Assembly: GCF_000620125.1 (NCBI RefSeq)
Contig: NZ_JHVL01000009.1
Location: forward strand, 25,896-89,895
Source: Clostridiisalibacter paucivorans DSM 22131
GTDB taxonomy: Bacteria > Bacillota > Clostridia > Tissierellales > Clostridiisalibacteraceae
Direction: 5' to 3'
Length of the DNA stretch: 64,000 nt
Shown: positions 1 through 8,412 of the stretch, piece by piece
How positions within the stretch are numbered: the first letter of the stretch is position 1
Layout of the letters: every line of letters starts with the position of its first letter
Translations under genes and position numbers: made by a program
The notes under the pieces: model-generated
Told to the model about the DNA's origin: nothing
Seen by the model: only the letters and a program-made list of their open reading frames with translations
Databases searched by the model: none

Positions 1-2
1 AA

Positions 3-473
3 AATGATGAAAAATTATATAATACTTGGTGTGAGGGCAGGACGGGATATCCTCTAGTAGATGCAGGTATGAGACAGCTACTTAAAGAGGGATGGATGCA
101 TAATAGACTTAGAATGATAGTCGCATCATTTTTGACTAAAGATTTACTTATAGATTGGAGATGGGGAGAGAGGCATTTCAAAAGATATTTAATAGATTAT
201 GACCTACCTCTGAACAATGGAGGATGGCAATGGGCTGCTTCTACTGGTACCGATGCACAGCCATATTTTAGGATATTTAATCCTATATCTCAATCTAAGA
301 GATATGATCCAGAGGGAATATATATAAAGAGATATGTAGACGAACTAAGGGATATACCTATTAAATATATACATGAACCTCATAAGATGCCTAATAAGGC
401 ATTAGATTACCCCAGTCCCATAGTAGACCACAAGAGACAAAGGGAAAGGGCATTGGAATTATATCAAATTTAA
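3..473 (+). CDS. phrB: Deoxyribodipyrimidine photolyase, C-terminal part (5' end outside window)
   Basis: The frame is open from base 3 and has no start in the window, so this is the 3' part of a gene beginning upstream. The first visible residues include the [18 protein letters not shown] block of class I CPD photolyases, part of the FAD-binding domain. They are followed by the conserved [19 protein letters not shown] and [20 protein letters not shown] stretches. The family repairs UV-induced pyrimidine dimers using a flavin and blue light. About 156 residues are visible, ending at a normal C-terminus. No clear terminator follows before the flagellar promoter. The exact subclass cannot be fixed without the N-terminal antenna domain. 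Confidence 0.93.
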   Translation, partial: NDEKLYNTWCEGRTGYPLVDAGMRQLLKEGWMHNRLRMIVASFLTKDLLIDWRWGERHFKRYLIDYDLPLNNGGWQWAASTGTDAQPYFRIFNPISQSKRYDPEGIYIKRYVDELRDIPIKYIHEPHKMPNKALDYPSPIVDHKRQRERALELYQI

Positions 474-510
474 AAATGAAATGAAAAACTTACAATATAT
501 AGAGACTGAT

Positions 511-538
511 TAAAGTTTTTGAATTTTGTTGCCGATAT
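511..538 (+). promoter_or_regulatory. Sigma-D/sigma-28 flagellar promoter of flaG-fliD-fliS
   Basis: A TAAAGTTT -35 element lies at 511-518 and a GCCGATAT -10 element at 531-538. This matches the Bacillus SigD consensus of TAAA followed by GCCGATAT. The gap between TAAA and GCCGATAT is 16 bases, within the tolerated range. It lies 38 bases upstream of flaG, the first gene of a late flagellar operon, which is where such a promoter is expected. Confidence 0.85.
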
Positions 539-576
539 TAAAGTTAGAGAAGTTATGGTAAAGGAGGAAAAATTCT

Positions 577-960
577 ATGAGAGTAGAAGGTGGGATATCG
601 GTAGCGGGGTTTCAACATAATGGAACAGGTCAAAACACTAATAATACAGTGGAAAACAGCAATATGAGCCCTAACAGGGGAGAAGGTAATGTAGAAGCAA
701 TAAATGATGTTAATTTAAAAAGAAATATGGATCAAAAAGATTTACAGCAAGCTATAAATGATGTTAATAAAAGTGTAAAGGCATATAATAGGAGACTTCA
801 ATACTCTGTCCATGAAAAGACAAATACTATAATGGTAAAAGTAATAGATACCAGTGAAGGTAGGGATGAGGTTATAAGGGAGCTACCTCCAGAGAAAATA
901 CTGGATATGGTAGCCAAGATGTGGGAAATGGCAGGTATTATAGTAGATGAAAGAGTATGA
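577..960 (+). CDS. flaG: FlaG family flagellar protein
   Basis: A 127-residue protein with a disordered, Asn-rich N-terminal half and a conserved C-terminal FlaG domain. The domain carries the LQYSVHEKTNTIMVKVID strand and ends IRELPPEKILDMVAKMWEMAG. FlaG proteins sit next to fliD and influence filament length or assembly; their exact biochemical role is not established. The ATG is preceded by a strong AAAGGAGG site at about 560-567. It is the first gene after the sigma-D-type promoter, with fliD 26 bases downstream, so it heads the operon. Confidence 0.9.
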   Translation: MRVEGGISVAGFQHNGTGQNTNNTVENSNMSPNRGEGNVEAINDVNLKRNMDQKDLQQAINDVNKSVKAYNRRLQYSVHEKTNTIMVKVIDTSEGRDEVIRELPPEKILDMVAKMWEMAGIIVDERV

Positions 961-986
961 TTTAAAAATATATAGGTGGTGATATT

Positions 987-2681
987 ATGGATACTTCTAG
1001 AATAAGTGGTATTGCATCGGGAATGGATACAGAACAAATGGTAAAGGATCTTATGAAGGCACAGAGGGTAAAGGTAGATAGACTTTATCAACAGAAACAA
1101 ATACATGAGTGGCGACAAAATATGTATAATGATATAAATAAATCCTTTGCAAATTTTATACTTGATACAAAGAAGGAATTTGGACTTACTACTACAACAT
1201 CTACGGGGCTCATGTTGAATAAGTCTTTAGACAGCCTTCCGTGGGTTAAACAAGCTACATCTAGCAATGAAAGCATAGCTTCAGTAACTGCTAGAGCCAG
1301 TGCAGTAAATGGAAGCTATGATGTAGATGTAAAAAGATTGGCAGATGGGGTTTCCATGGCCAGTGGAAGCAATATATCTGTTGGAGATAAGGGAAATGTT
1401 GCAGAGCAATTTGGATTAGCAAGTGGAGATACGATAGAGTTTACTATAACAACAGATGCAGGAAGTAAGACATTTAAATTTGGAAATGTGGATGGAGCAG
1501 ATATAAAGAAAGACTTAAGTGATATAGGTTTAAAGGATATAGTTAAAACAGTTAATTCTGCTACTATTACAAAGGACGGTAAAGAGATAGATTTAGGGGT
1601 TAAGGCATCCTATGACAGCAATATAGATAGATTCTTTTTACAAACTGATGGCACAGGAAAAGATAGTAGTATTAAGATAGATGATACTAGTGGATTTGTG
1701 GATAAATTAAAATTAAATGTTACCCACTATGATGCCAGTGGTGTTAAACAAGAGGCTCAGCTTTTTGTATCTGGACAAGAATATACTGGAGTAAATGCAA
1801 AATTGGATTTTGCAGGAGCAATAGGAGTAGAGCAATCTTCTAATCAATTTAATATAAATGGTATATCCTTTGACCTAAACGCAACAGGTTCATTTTCTGT
1901 AAAAGTAGATACTGATGTAGATAATGTATATGACAAAATTAAGGGATTTATAGAAAAATACAATGAAATAGTAGATGCAATGGGAGAGAAATTAGGCGAA
2001 GAGAAATATAGAAGTTATAAACCATTGACCGATGAGCAAAAGGAATCTATGAAAGAGAAAGATATTGAGCTTTGGGAAAAAAAGGCCAAAAGTGGTCTAT
2101 TGAGAAATGATATGCTAATATCTAGGACTATGCAAAGGGTAAGAAGTGGACTTTATGATTCAGTAGAAGGAGTAAAAGGTACGTTTGACCATCTTACTGA
2201 GTTGGGTATAACTACTCAAAAATATGTAAGTGGAGAAGTAGGTGGAAAACTTCAAATAGATGAAACTAAACTTAAAGAGGCTATACAGAAAGATGCTCAA
2301 GGAGTATTGGAGGTATTGTTTAAGCAACCTGATAGTGATTTGACTGATGACAAAGAGATAGCCAAGAATAGTGGTATAATTACAAGGGTATATAATAATA
2401 TGATGTATGGTATGAAGGAAATAGTGAATAAATCTGGAACAGGAGAAGATGCCAATTTACTTAGAAATGTAGAATCCAATTTATTAATAGACTTTGTAAC
2501 AGAACATGGAAGTATAAGTATGCTAGATGAAGAAATAAATGACCTAGACGATAAGATATATGATATGAACAGATATCTTTATAGAAAAGAAGAGAGTTAT
2601 TGGCAAAGATTCACTGCTATGGAAAAGGCAATAGCTAGAATGAACAGTCAGAGTTCATGGTTGACGCAACAAATGGGATAA
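987..2681 (+). CDS. fliD: Flagellar filament cap protein FliD (HAP2)
   Basis: A 564-residue FliD. The N-terminal FliD_N motif (residues about 5-100) begins with SRISGIASGMDTEQMVKDLM. The middle is a long beta-rich region, and the C-terminal FliD_C segment contains NEIVDAMGEKL and a coiled-coil tail. FliD caps the growing filament and guides flagellin folding. An AGGTGGTGA ribosome site precedes the ATG. It lies between flaG and fliS, the standard order in Firmicutes. Confidence 0.97.
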   Translation: MDTSRISGIASGMDTEQMVKDLMKAQRVKVDRLYQQKQIHEWRQNMYNDINKSFANFILDTKKEFGLTTTTSTGLMLNKSLDSLPWVKQATSSNESIASVTARASAVNGSYDVDVKRLADGVSMASGSNISVGDKGNVAEQFGLASGDTIEFTITTDAGSKTFKFGNVDGADIKKDLSDIGLKDIVKTVNSATITKDGKEIDLGVKASYDSNIDRFFLQTDGTGKDSSIKIDDTSGFVDKLKLNVTHYDASGVKQEAQLFVSGQEYTGVNAKLDFAGAIGVEQSSNQFNINGISFDLNATGSFSVKVDTDVDNVYDKIKGFIEKYNEIVDAMGEKLGEEKYRSYKPLTDEQKESMKEKDIELWEKKAKSGLLRNDMLISRTMQRVRSGLYDSVEGVKGTFDHLTELGITTQKYVSGEVGGKLQIDETKLKEAIQKDAQGVLEVLFKQPDSDLTDDKEIAKNSGIITRVYNNMMYGMKEIVNKSGTGEDANLLRNVESNLLIDFVTEHGSISMLDEEINDLDDKIYDMNRYLYRKEESYWQRFTAMEKAIARMNSQSSWLTQQMG

Positions 2682-2728
2682 TGGTAGATTTACAATAGAG
2701 AAGAAAATTATAAAAGAAAGGTGATAAC

Positions 2729-3121
2729 ATGGCTATAGGGAATCCATATGCACAATATCAACAGAATTCAGTAATGACAGCATCACCAGAAGAGTTAACT
2801 CTTATGCTTTATAATGGAGCGATAAAATTTATAAAACAGGCTAAAATATTTATAAATGAAAAACAGATGGAAAATGCTCATAAATCCATAGTAAGGGCGG
2901 AAGATATTATCGCAGAACTTAATATAACCTTAAATATGGACTATGAGATTTCTGAAAATTTGAGGAGTTTATATACATTTATATTGGACAGGCTCACTGA
3001 TGCCAATGTGCAAAAGTCTACTGATGTGTTAAATGAAATACTGCCTCTAGTAGAAGATTTAAGGGATACTTGGCAACAGGCCATGAAACAAGCTAAGATC
3101 AATAAAAAGACGGCAAGATAA
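2729..3121 (+). CDS. fliS: Flagellin export chaperone FliS
   Basis: A 130-residue, all-helical FliS. The N-terminus (MAIGNPYAQYQQNSVMTASP) and the following LTLMLYNGAIKFIKQA helix are family hallmarks. FliS binds the disordered C-terminus of flagellin in the cytoplasm, preventing premature polymerisation before export. It is preceded by an AAAGGTGA site and sits directly after fliD. The next gene starts 16 bases after its stop. Confidence 0.97.
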   Translation: MAIGNPYAQYQQNSVMTASPEELTLMLYNGAIKFIKQAKIFINEKQMENAHKSIVRAEDIIAELNITLNMDYEISENLRSLYTFILDRLTDANVQKSTDVLNEILPLVEDLRDTWQQAMKQAKINKKTAR

Positions 3122-3137
3122 ATTGGGGGATGGAGAA

Positions 3138-3614
3138 ATGCCCATGAATAGTTTAGAGAATATGATAAAATTGCTAAAAAAGAAAATAGAGTATTTGAAT
3201 AGTATATATGAAAAGACTGAGACACAGTATGATGTTATACTTAAAGAAGATATGGAAAAATTATTTGGTCTTATAAAAGAAAAGCAGGTGAGTATTGACA
3301 GTATAGATAAATTAGATGAAGTATTTTTAGATCAATACACAGTATTTAAAAATGATAATCAAGTAGAAAATATATCAGAATTAGATAGTCAAAAATATCC
3401 TCAAATAAAGGAGTTAAAAGATAATATAGAAACTATCAACAAACTTTTAAATGACATAAAGGAACAAGAGATGAAAAATAATGTGGAATTAAATAAGAGG
3501 TTTCAATCAGTCAAAAATAAATTAAAATCTGTAAAAAAGGGTAAGAAGATGGTAAAAGGTTATGATAGCTATAAAAATTTAGCAGGGTCTGCCTTTATTG
3601 ATGTAAATAAATAG
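3138..3614 (+). CDS. FlgN/FliT-like flagellar chaperone candidate
   Basis: A 158-residue, Lys/Glu-rich, helical protein with no signal peptide or membrane segment. Repeating hydrophobic patterns (residues about 5-60 and 95-140) suggest a coiled coil. Its place straight after fliS and its helical character suggest a FliT- or FlgN-type export chaperone, but sequence similarity is weak and this is inferred from context. I chose the ATG at 3138 because the GGGGGATGG ribosome site at 3125-3133 serves it; a TTG at 3123 would overlap that site, and an ATG at 3144 is also possible. Confidence 0.65.
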   Translation: MPMNSLENMIKLLKKKIEYLNSIYEKTETQYDVILKEDMEKLFGLIKEKQVSIDSIDKLDEVFLDQYTVFKNDNQVENISELDSQKYPQIKELKDNIETINKLLNDIKEQEMKNNVELNKRFQSVKNKLKSVKKGKKMVKGYDSYKNLAGSAFIDVNK

Positions 3615-3624
3615 GGGGGATATT

Positions 3625-3819
3625 ATGGAGATAAGTTCAATGAATGCCCAATATGTATATAGTTTGAAACAGGCATTAGGTATGGCGAATATGAGAAGGG
3701 CTATGAATCAAGATGCCCAGGGAGTAAAGAATTTGATGGAGTCTATGGAGGCTACAAATAGAGCTATAGCTAAAGCGGCAGAACCACATAAAGGTGGGAG
3801 TGTGGACATAAAAGTCTAA
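3625..3819 (+). CDS. YjfB-family putative motility protein
   Basis: A 64-residue protein beginning MEISSMNAQYVYSLKQALGM and containing NLMESMEA and a polar tail. The pattern resembles the small YjfB motility family found in flagellated Firmicutes; the function is unknown. It has a GGGGGGA-type ribosome site, is the last gene of the flagellar tail operon, and is followed directly by an intrinsic terminator. Confidence 0.75.
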   Translation: MEISSMNAQYVYSLKQALGMANMRRAMNQDAQGVKNLMESMEATNRAIAKAAEPHKGGSVDIKV

Positions 3820-3845
3820 AAAGAAGGATTCTTCCTTCTTTTTTT
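3819..3845 (+). terminator. Intrinsic terminator of the flagellar tail operon
   Basis: The stem AAGAAGGA / TCCTTCTT is followed by a run of T. It begins right after the yjfB-like stop codon. Confidence 0.85.
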
Positions 3846-3908
3846 GATATCGTAAATTGTTGATTTTTAATATTTTATTAACAAATTAATCAAACAATAC
3901 TAACAGGC

Positions 3909-4020
3909 TTTTCCACATTTAAATATATAGAAAACAACAGTTTTCCACAGACTTATACACATTATCCACAGAAATCCCTAGAAGATATCCACATAATAAC
4001 AACAACTATGATGTGGAAAA
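3909..4020. promoter_or_regulatory. Cluster of DnaA-box-like nonamers between yjfB-like gene and hpf
   Basis: The gap 3846-4196 is otherwise AT-rich. Within about 110 bases lie TTTTCCACA (3909-3917), TTTTCCACA (3941-3949), TTATACACA (3953-3961), TTATCCACA (3962-3970), ATATCCACA (3985-3993) and, on the other strand, TGTGGAAAA (4012-4020). Two match the DnaA-box consensus TTATNCACA exactly; the others differ by one base. No dnaA or dnaN is nearby, so this looks like a DnaA-binding cluster of the kind known outside oriC rather than the origin. DnaA binding itself is inferred. Confidence 0.7.
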
Positions 4021-4196
4021 AATAATTAATGAAATAAATAGTTGTCAATGTAAAATAAATGTTAAATAACTTTTATAGTGGGTATCATAATAATAAACAT
4101 TTATAAATATCAATTAAGTAATAGGCTACATATATCTTTTATTGATTGATAGTAGTTTACAATTAAAACTTCATTTATTGAAGGGAGCTGAAGTAT

Positions 4197-4730
4197 ATGA
4201 AAATGATAATTAGTGGTAAGAACATGGAAGTTACAGATGCATTAAGGGACACTACAGAGAAGAAATTAGGAAAATTGGATAAGTATTTTTTTAAAGATGC
4301 TGAAGCATATGTGACATTTAGTGTAGAAAAAGATAGACAAATAATAGAAGTAACCATTCCTTTTGCAGGTGCTATTATAAGAGCCGAGGAGTTTACAGAT
4401 GATATGTATACATCCATAGATAAGGCAGTAGATGTATTGGAAAGGCAAGTTAAAAAGCATAAAACTAAGCTGCAAAGAAGGAAACATAATGGAAAGACTA
4501 TAAGATTTGAGAATATCCCTTCTCTAGATACTCAAGAAAGAGATAATGAACCTAAAATAGTAAAAACTAAGAGATTTGCCATAAAACCTATGGATGAAGA
4601 AGAAGCGGTACTTCAGATGGATCTTTTGGGACATAATTTCTTTGTATTTAGAAATGCTGATAGTGATGAAGTCAATGTAGTTTATAAGAGGAAAGATGGA
4701 AATTATGGGTTGATTGAACCTGAATATTAA
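4197..4730 (+). CDS. hpf: Long-form ribosome hibernation promoting factor
   Basis: A 177-residue long HPF. The N-terminal RaiA/YfiA ribosome-binding domain spans about residues 1-100 (MKMIISGKNMEVTDALRD at the start). A linker follows, then the C-terminal dimerisation domain (about 120-177) with EEEAVLQMDLLGHNFFVFRN and KRKDGNYGLIEPE. Long HPF pairs 70S ribosomes into inactive 100S dimers in stationary phase. An AAGGGAGCTGA site precedes the ATG. In many Firmicutes hpf lies just before secA; here two two-component systems separate them. Confidence 0.96.
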   Translation: MKMIISGKNMEVTDALRDTTEKKLGKLDKYFFKDAEAYVTFSVEKDRQIIEVTIPFAGAIIRAEEFTDDMYTSIDKAVDVLERQVKKHKTKLQRRKHNGKTIRFENIPSLDTQERDNEPKIVKTKRFAIKPMDEEEAVLQMDLLGHNFFVFRNADSDEVNVVYKRKDGNYGLIEPEY

Positions 4731-4737
4731 AAATGAG

Positions 4738-4761
4738 GCGAAGGAGAGATCCTTCGCTTTT
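4738..4761 (+). terminator. Intrinsic terminator after hpf
   Basis: The stem GCGAAGGA / TCCTTCGC with a GAGA loop is followed by TTTT, eight bases after the hpf stop. Confidence 0.88.
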
Positions 4762-4813
4762 AAACTGCTTTTAAATAATATATATTGATGGTATTATTTA
4801 ACTAGGTGATAAA

Positions 4814-6610
4814 ATGGAAAAGACAAAGGAAATACATAAAAATATAGAAGATATAATAGAAAGTGCTATGGATGTAGAGAGAACTGATCCTAAAAAAGTC
4901 ATATTTTTGGGGAAAAAGGCATATAAGCTATCCAATGAATATAAATATGAACTGGGTATGGCTAGATCACTTCTTACTATTGCATATGGTTGTAGAAGAT
5001 TATCATATCATTATAAATCTATATACTGTCTTTATAAATGTATTAAGGTCTTTAAAAAGTTCAAAGATTATGATGGACAGCTCAAATCATTGATTCTATT
5101 AAGTATAAACTATTTTTATTTTGGAAGATATAAAGAGTCTTTAGATATAAATAAAAAGGCTGTTAAAATGTGTAGAAAAATGAAAAGAAGAGATTTAGAG
5201 GCCAGTATACTAAATAATATTGGAGAAATTTTAAAGGAGCAGTATAGATACAAAGATGCATTAAAATGGTACATGGCTTCACTAAAAATAGCTGAAGATA
5301 TGGATAATAAGTACCATAAAGCAGTAATAATAATGAATATGGGATTTTGTTATTATAATATGGGAGAAGATGAAAAGGCATTAAGCTACTATAATAGGTG
5401 TCTAAAATATTTTGTAGAATTATCAGAAGGTATATATGAGGCGGATACACTCAATAAAATTGGAGAGATATATGGGAGAAAAGAGGAATATGATAAGGCC
5501 TTAGAATATTATTATAAGAGTATTGATATATTCAATAAGCAAGGAAATAAATTCTATATGGTAGATGTATTGATGAATTTGGGGAGTACATTTTTAAATA
5601 CTGGAGAATATGACAAGGCATATAGGTATATATATAGTGCATTGACAAATTCAGAATATATAGATGCAAAAAAGAAGATTACTCAGTGGAGGTTATTGTT
5701 ATCTGATTACTATAATAAGACTAAGGATTTTAAAAGGTCATTAGAAGAATATAAATTATATCATAGATTGGAAAAAGAGGTAGCAGATGAAAAATTGGAA
5801 AGGGAATTAAAATATATAACTAGTAAATTTGAGAAAGATAGATCTAAAGATAGGGCACAAATATATAAACTCAAAAATATAGAGTTAAAAAGAACAAAAG
5901 ATGAGTTGGAGAGGGCAGAAATTGCTAGAAGGAGGCTATTTTCTAACATATCTCATGAATTAAAGACTCCCATAACTTCTATTCAAGGATATATTGAGGC
6001 AATTATTGATGGCGTTATACCTAATAAAGATATGACTAAGTATTTATTTCGTATGAAGTCAAGGGCTGAAACATTAAATAGGATTATAGATGACCTTTTT
6101 CAATTGGCAAAACTAGAGATGGGTCAATATGAATTTGAGTTTAAAAAGATGGATATATCATTTTTATTGGAAAGTTTATACGAAAAGTTTCAAATAGATG
6201 TAAATGCTGAAAATAGAAAAATTGTACTAGATATTGACAAAACTCAATTGGAGGGATTACAGGTCAATATAGATGTAAATAGATTGGACCAAGTATTTGG
6301 AAATATAATATACAATAGTATAAAGTATACAGATGATATGGGGGAAATTGTTATAGGATGCAATATTGATGGAGATAAAGCCATTATAAGTATAGCAGAT
6401 GATGGGATAGGCATATCTAATGAAGATATATATAATATTTTTGAGAGGTTTTATAAAGGGAATAATTATAAACATATCAATAAGGGTAGTGGACTGGGGT
6501 TGTCTATAGCTAAAGAGATTATAAATAGCCATCAAGGGACAATATGGATGAAGAAGAGATATCCTAAAGGTGTAATTGTGAGCTTTACCCTTCCTGTGGA
6601 ACATTATTAA
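4814..6610 (+). CDS. Cytosolic TPR-domain sensor histidine kinase
   Basis: 598 residues without signal peptide or membrane segment. Residues about 40-320 are tetratricopeptide repeats (for example NNIGEILKEQYRYKDALKWY, MNMGFCYYNMGEDEKALSYY). A coiled-coil linker follows (about 325-370). The HisKA box SNISHELKTPITSIQGY has its phospho-acceptor His at 381. The HATPase domain shows the N box (NIIYNSIKYT) and G boxes (ADDGIGIS, GSGLGLSIAKEI). The signal is probably intracellular, sensed by protein or peptide binding to the TPRs. Its last 26 bases overlap the 3' end of the opposite-strand response regulator, its most likely partner. Confidence 0.93.
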   Translation: MEKTKEIHKNIEDIIESAMDVERTDPKKVIFLGKKAYKLSNEYKYELGMARSLLTIAYGCRRLSYHYKSIYCLYKCIKVFKKFKDYDGQLKSLILLSINYFYFGRYKESLDINKKAVKMCRKMKRRDLEASILNNIGEILKEQYRYKDALKWYMASLKIAEDMDNKYHKAVIIMNMGFCYYNMGEDEKALSYYNRCLKYFVELSEGIYEADTLNKIGEIYGRKEEYDKALEYYYKSIDIFNKQGNKFYMVDVLMNLGSTFLNTGEYDKAYRYIYSALTNSEYIDAKKKITQWRLLLSDYYNKTKDFKRSLEEYKLYHRLEKEVADEKLERELKYITSKFEKDRSKDRAQIYKLKNIELKRTKDELERAEIARRRLFSNISHELKTPITSIQGYIEAIIDGVIPNKDMTKYLFRMKSRAETLNRIIDDLFQLAKLEMGQYEFEFKKMDISFLLESLYEKFQIDVNAENRKIVLDIDKTQLEGLQVNIDVNRLDQVFGNIIYNSIKYTDDMGEIVIGCNIDGDKAIISIADDGIGISNEDIYNIFERFYKGNNYKHINKGSGLGLSIAKEIINSHQGTIWMKKRYPKGVIVSFTLPVEHY

Positions 6611-7295
6611 ACATGTATCCTTGTCCCCTTACTGTAGTTATATATTTAGGATTAGATGGGTCTTTTTCTATTTTCTTTCGTATATTGCTTATATGTACCA
6701 TGATAGTACTATTATCACCTAGACTTATGTCTTTCCATACATTTTCGTATATTTCAGACATGGTAAATAGTTTTCCAGGATTTTTGATAAGCAATGTAAG
6801 TATTTTATACTCCTTTGCTGATAAATTTATATAGGTATTATCCACCCATACTTTATGGTTTTTCAGATTTATAAATATATTATCATAAGCTATAAAATCA
6901 GTAGTAGGGTGTTTTTTATTATAGTTATATCTTCTTAGATGGGCGTTTACCCTTGCAACTAATTCATTGGGATTGAAGGGCTTAGTGATATAGTCATCTC
7001 CACCTGTATTTAATCCCATTATTTTTTCGCAATCTTCATCTTTACATGTAAGGAATATTATGGGATTGAGTGAATATCTTCTTATGGATTTGCATACTTC
7101 TATTCCATCTGTATCAGGGAGGAGTCTATCCAGTATAATGAGGTGAGGATCTATATCTATGACTAATTGGATAGCTTTTTTACCGTGATCAGCAGTAATT
7201 ACTTTATAACCTTCTTTTTTTAGATACATTGATATAATTTGGATTATATCCCAGTCATCATCGACTACTAAAATAATATGATCATATTTTGACAT
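6585..7295 (-). CDS. OmpR/PhoB-family response regulator, convergent with the TPR kinase
   Basis: 236 residues. The receiver domain has the acidic pair near residues 12-14 (VVDDDWD), the phosphorylated Asp at 56 (IILDRLLPDTDG), Thr in FLTCKD and Lys in ITKPFNP. A winged-helix DNA-binding domain follows (about 135-232, ending KYITTVRGQGYMF). The gene is on the minus strand and meets the TPR kinase tail to tail with a 26-base overlap, so the two come from separate promoters. Pairing with that kinase is inferred from adjacency. Confidence 0.94.
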   Translation of the reverse strand: MSKYDHIILVVDDDWDIIQIISMYLKKEGYKVITADHGKKAIQLVIDIDPHLIILDRLLPDTDGIEVCKSIRRYSLNPIIFLTCKDEDCEKIMGLNTGGDDYITKPFNPNELVARVNAHLRRYNYNKKHPTTDFIAYDNIFINLKNHKVWVDNTYINLSAKEYKILTLLIKNPGKLFTMSEIYENVWKDISLGDNSTIMVHISNIRKKIEKDPSNPKYITTVRGQGYMFNNVPQEG

Positions 7296-7426
7296 AATAT
7301 CACCTTCAAAGTGGTTTTAGTATTTATTTTCTACGAAAAAGGATAAAATCCTTTTTTCTTCACAGATTATTCATAAATGGAAGTTATAATAAAATAGAGA
7401 AATATTTTAATGGGAGTGATTTCAAG

Positions 7427-7699
7427 ATGTTCGATATTATGCATAGTGGGTTTAACTTTAAATATGTTTGGCCATGGATGATAGGCATGGGCATATTAAA
7501 GATTATAGTTGTTGGATTAGTAATTTATCTAGTAGTAAAATTAATAGTAAACTCTATAAATAATGATAAAAATTATTCTAACAATAGTTATCACCATAAT
7601 GGAACAAATAGGGCATTAGAAATATTAAAGGAGAGATATGCCAATGGAGAAATTGGCGATGAAGAATATGAACAGAAGAAAAAGAAATTAATGGAGTAA
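7427..7699 (+). CDS. Small membrane protein with SHOCT domain
   Basis: 90 residues. One transmembrane helix (about 16-43, WPWMIGMGILKIIVVGLVIY) is followed by an Asn/His-rich linker and a C-terminal SHOCT motif (ALEILKERYANGEIGDEEYE). SHOCT domains are short C-terminal modules thought to act in oligomerisation. It lies 18 bases upstream of the response regulator and kinase of the second two-component system and is probably cotranscribed, so it may be an accessory of that sensor. The exact role is unknown. Confidence 0.8.
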   Translation: MFDIMHSGFNFKYVWPWMIGMGILKIIVVGLVIYLVVKLIVNSINNDKNYSNNSYHHNGTNRALEILKERYANGEIGDEEYEQKKKKLME

Positions 7700-7717
7700 T
7701 AGCAAGGGGGGATTAAT

Positions 7718-8410
7718 TTGAATGAAAAACAAAGGGTGCTGGTAGTAGATGATGAAGAAGAGATAGTAAAGGTAATAAAGGCATATCTTGAGAAGGATGG
7801 ATATGATGTATTGGTAGCATATGATGGATATGAAGCAATAGATAAATTTGAGAAAAATCAAGTGAATTTTGTAGTTTTAGATTTGATGATCCCTGGATTA
7901 TCAGGAGAAGATGTATGTAAAAAGATAAGGATTAAATCATCTGTACCAGTACTTATGCTTACTGCCAAAGTAGAAGAAGGAGATAGAATCTACGGGCTGG
8001 ACTTAGGGGCAGATGATTATTTGACTAAACCCTTTAGCCCAAAGGAACTATTGGCTAGGATTAGGGCCATACTTCGCAGAACTAATAGAGATAGTACAAT
8101 AAAAGCTCAAATAATAGAAATTAATAATGGAGATTTGATTATAGATACTAATAAAAGGGATGTCATAAAAAAAGAAAAATTATTAGATATAACTCCCACA
8201 GAGTTTGATATATTACAGCTTATGGCACAGAATATAGGAAAGGTATTTTCAAGAGAGGAATTGGTGATTAAGGTATTGGGATATGATTATGAGGGATACG
8301 ATAGGACAATAGATGCCCATATAAAAAATTTAAGGAAAAAAATTGAAGATAAAGATAATAAATACATCATAACTGTATATGGAATCGGATACAAATTCAT
8401 GGGGGAATAG
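7718..8410 (+). CDS. OmpR/PhoB-family response regulator
   Basis: 230 residues. The receiver domain has VVDDEEE, phospho-acceptor Asp55 (VVLDLMIPGLSG), MLTAK and LTKPFSP. A winged-helix output domain occupies about 130-230 and ends YIITVYGIGYKFMGE. The only in-frame start with a ribosome site is the TTG at 7718, preceded by AAGGGGGGA. The kinase gene begins two bases after its stop, so the two are translationally coupled. The regulated genes are not known. Confidence 0.95.
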   Translation: MNEKQRVLVVDDEEEIVKVIKAYLEKDGYDVLVAYDGYEAIDKFEKNQVNFVVLDLMIPGLSGEDVCKKIRIKSSVPVLMLTAKVEEGDRIYGLDLGADDYLTKPFSPKELLARIRAILRRTNRDSTIKAQIIEINNGDLIIDTNKRDVIKKEKLLDITPTEFDILQLMAQNIGKVFSREELVIKVLGYDYEGYDRTIDAHIKNLRKKIEDKDNKYIITVYGIGYKFMGE

Positions 8411-8412
8411 CT

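Noticed and set aside
3846..4196. Replication origin at the first DnaA-box cluster
   Set aside because: No dnaA, dnaN, rpmH or parAB is nearby, and a second similar cluster exists at 32189; an auxiliary DnaA-binding region is more likely.
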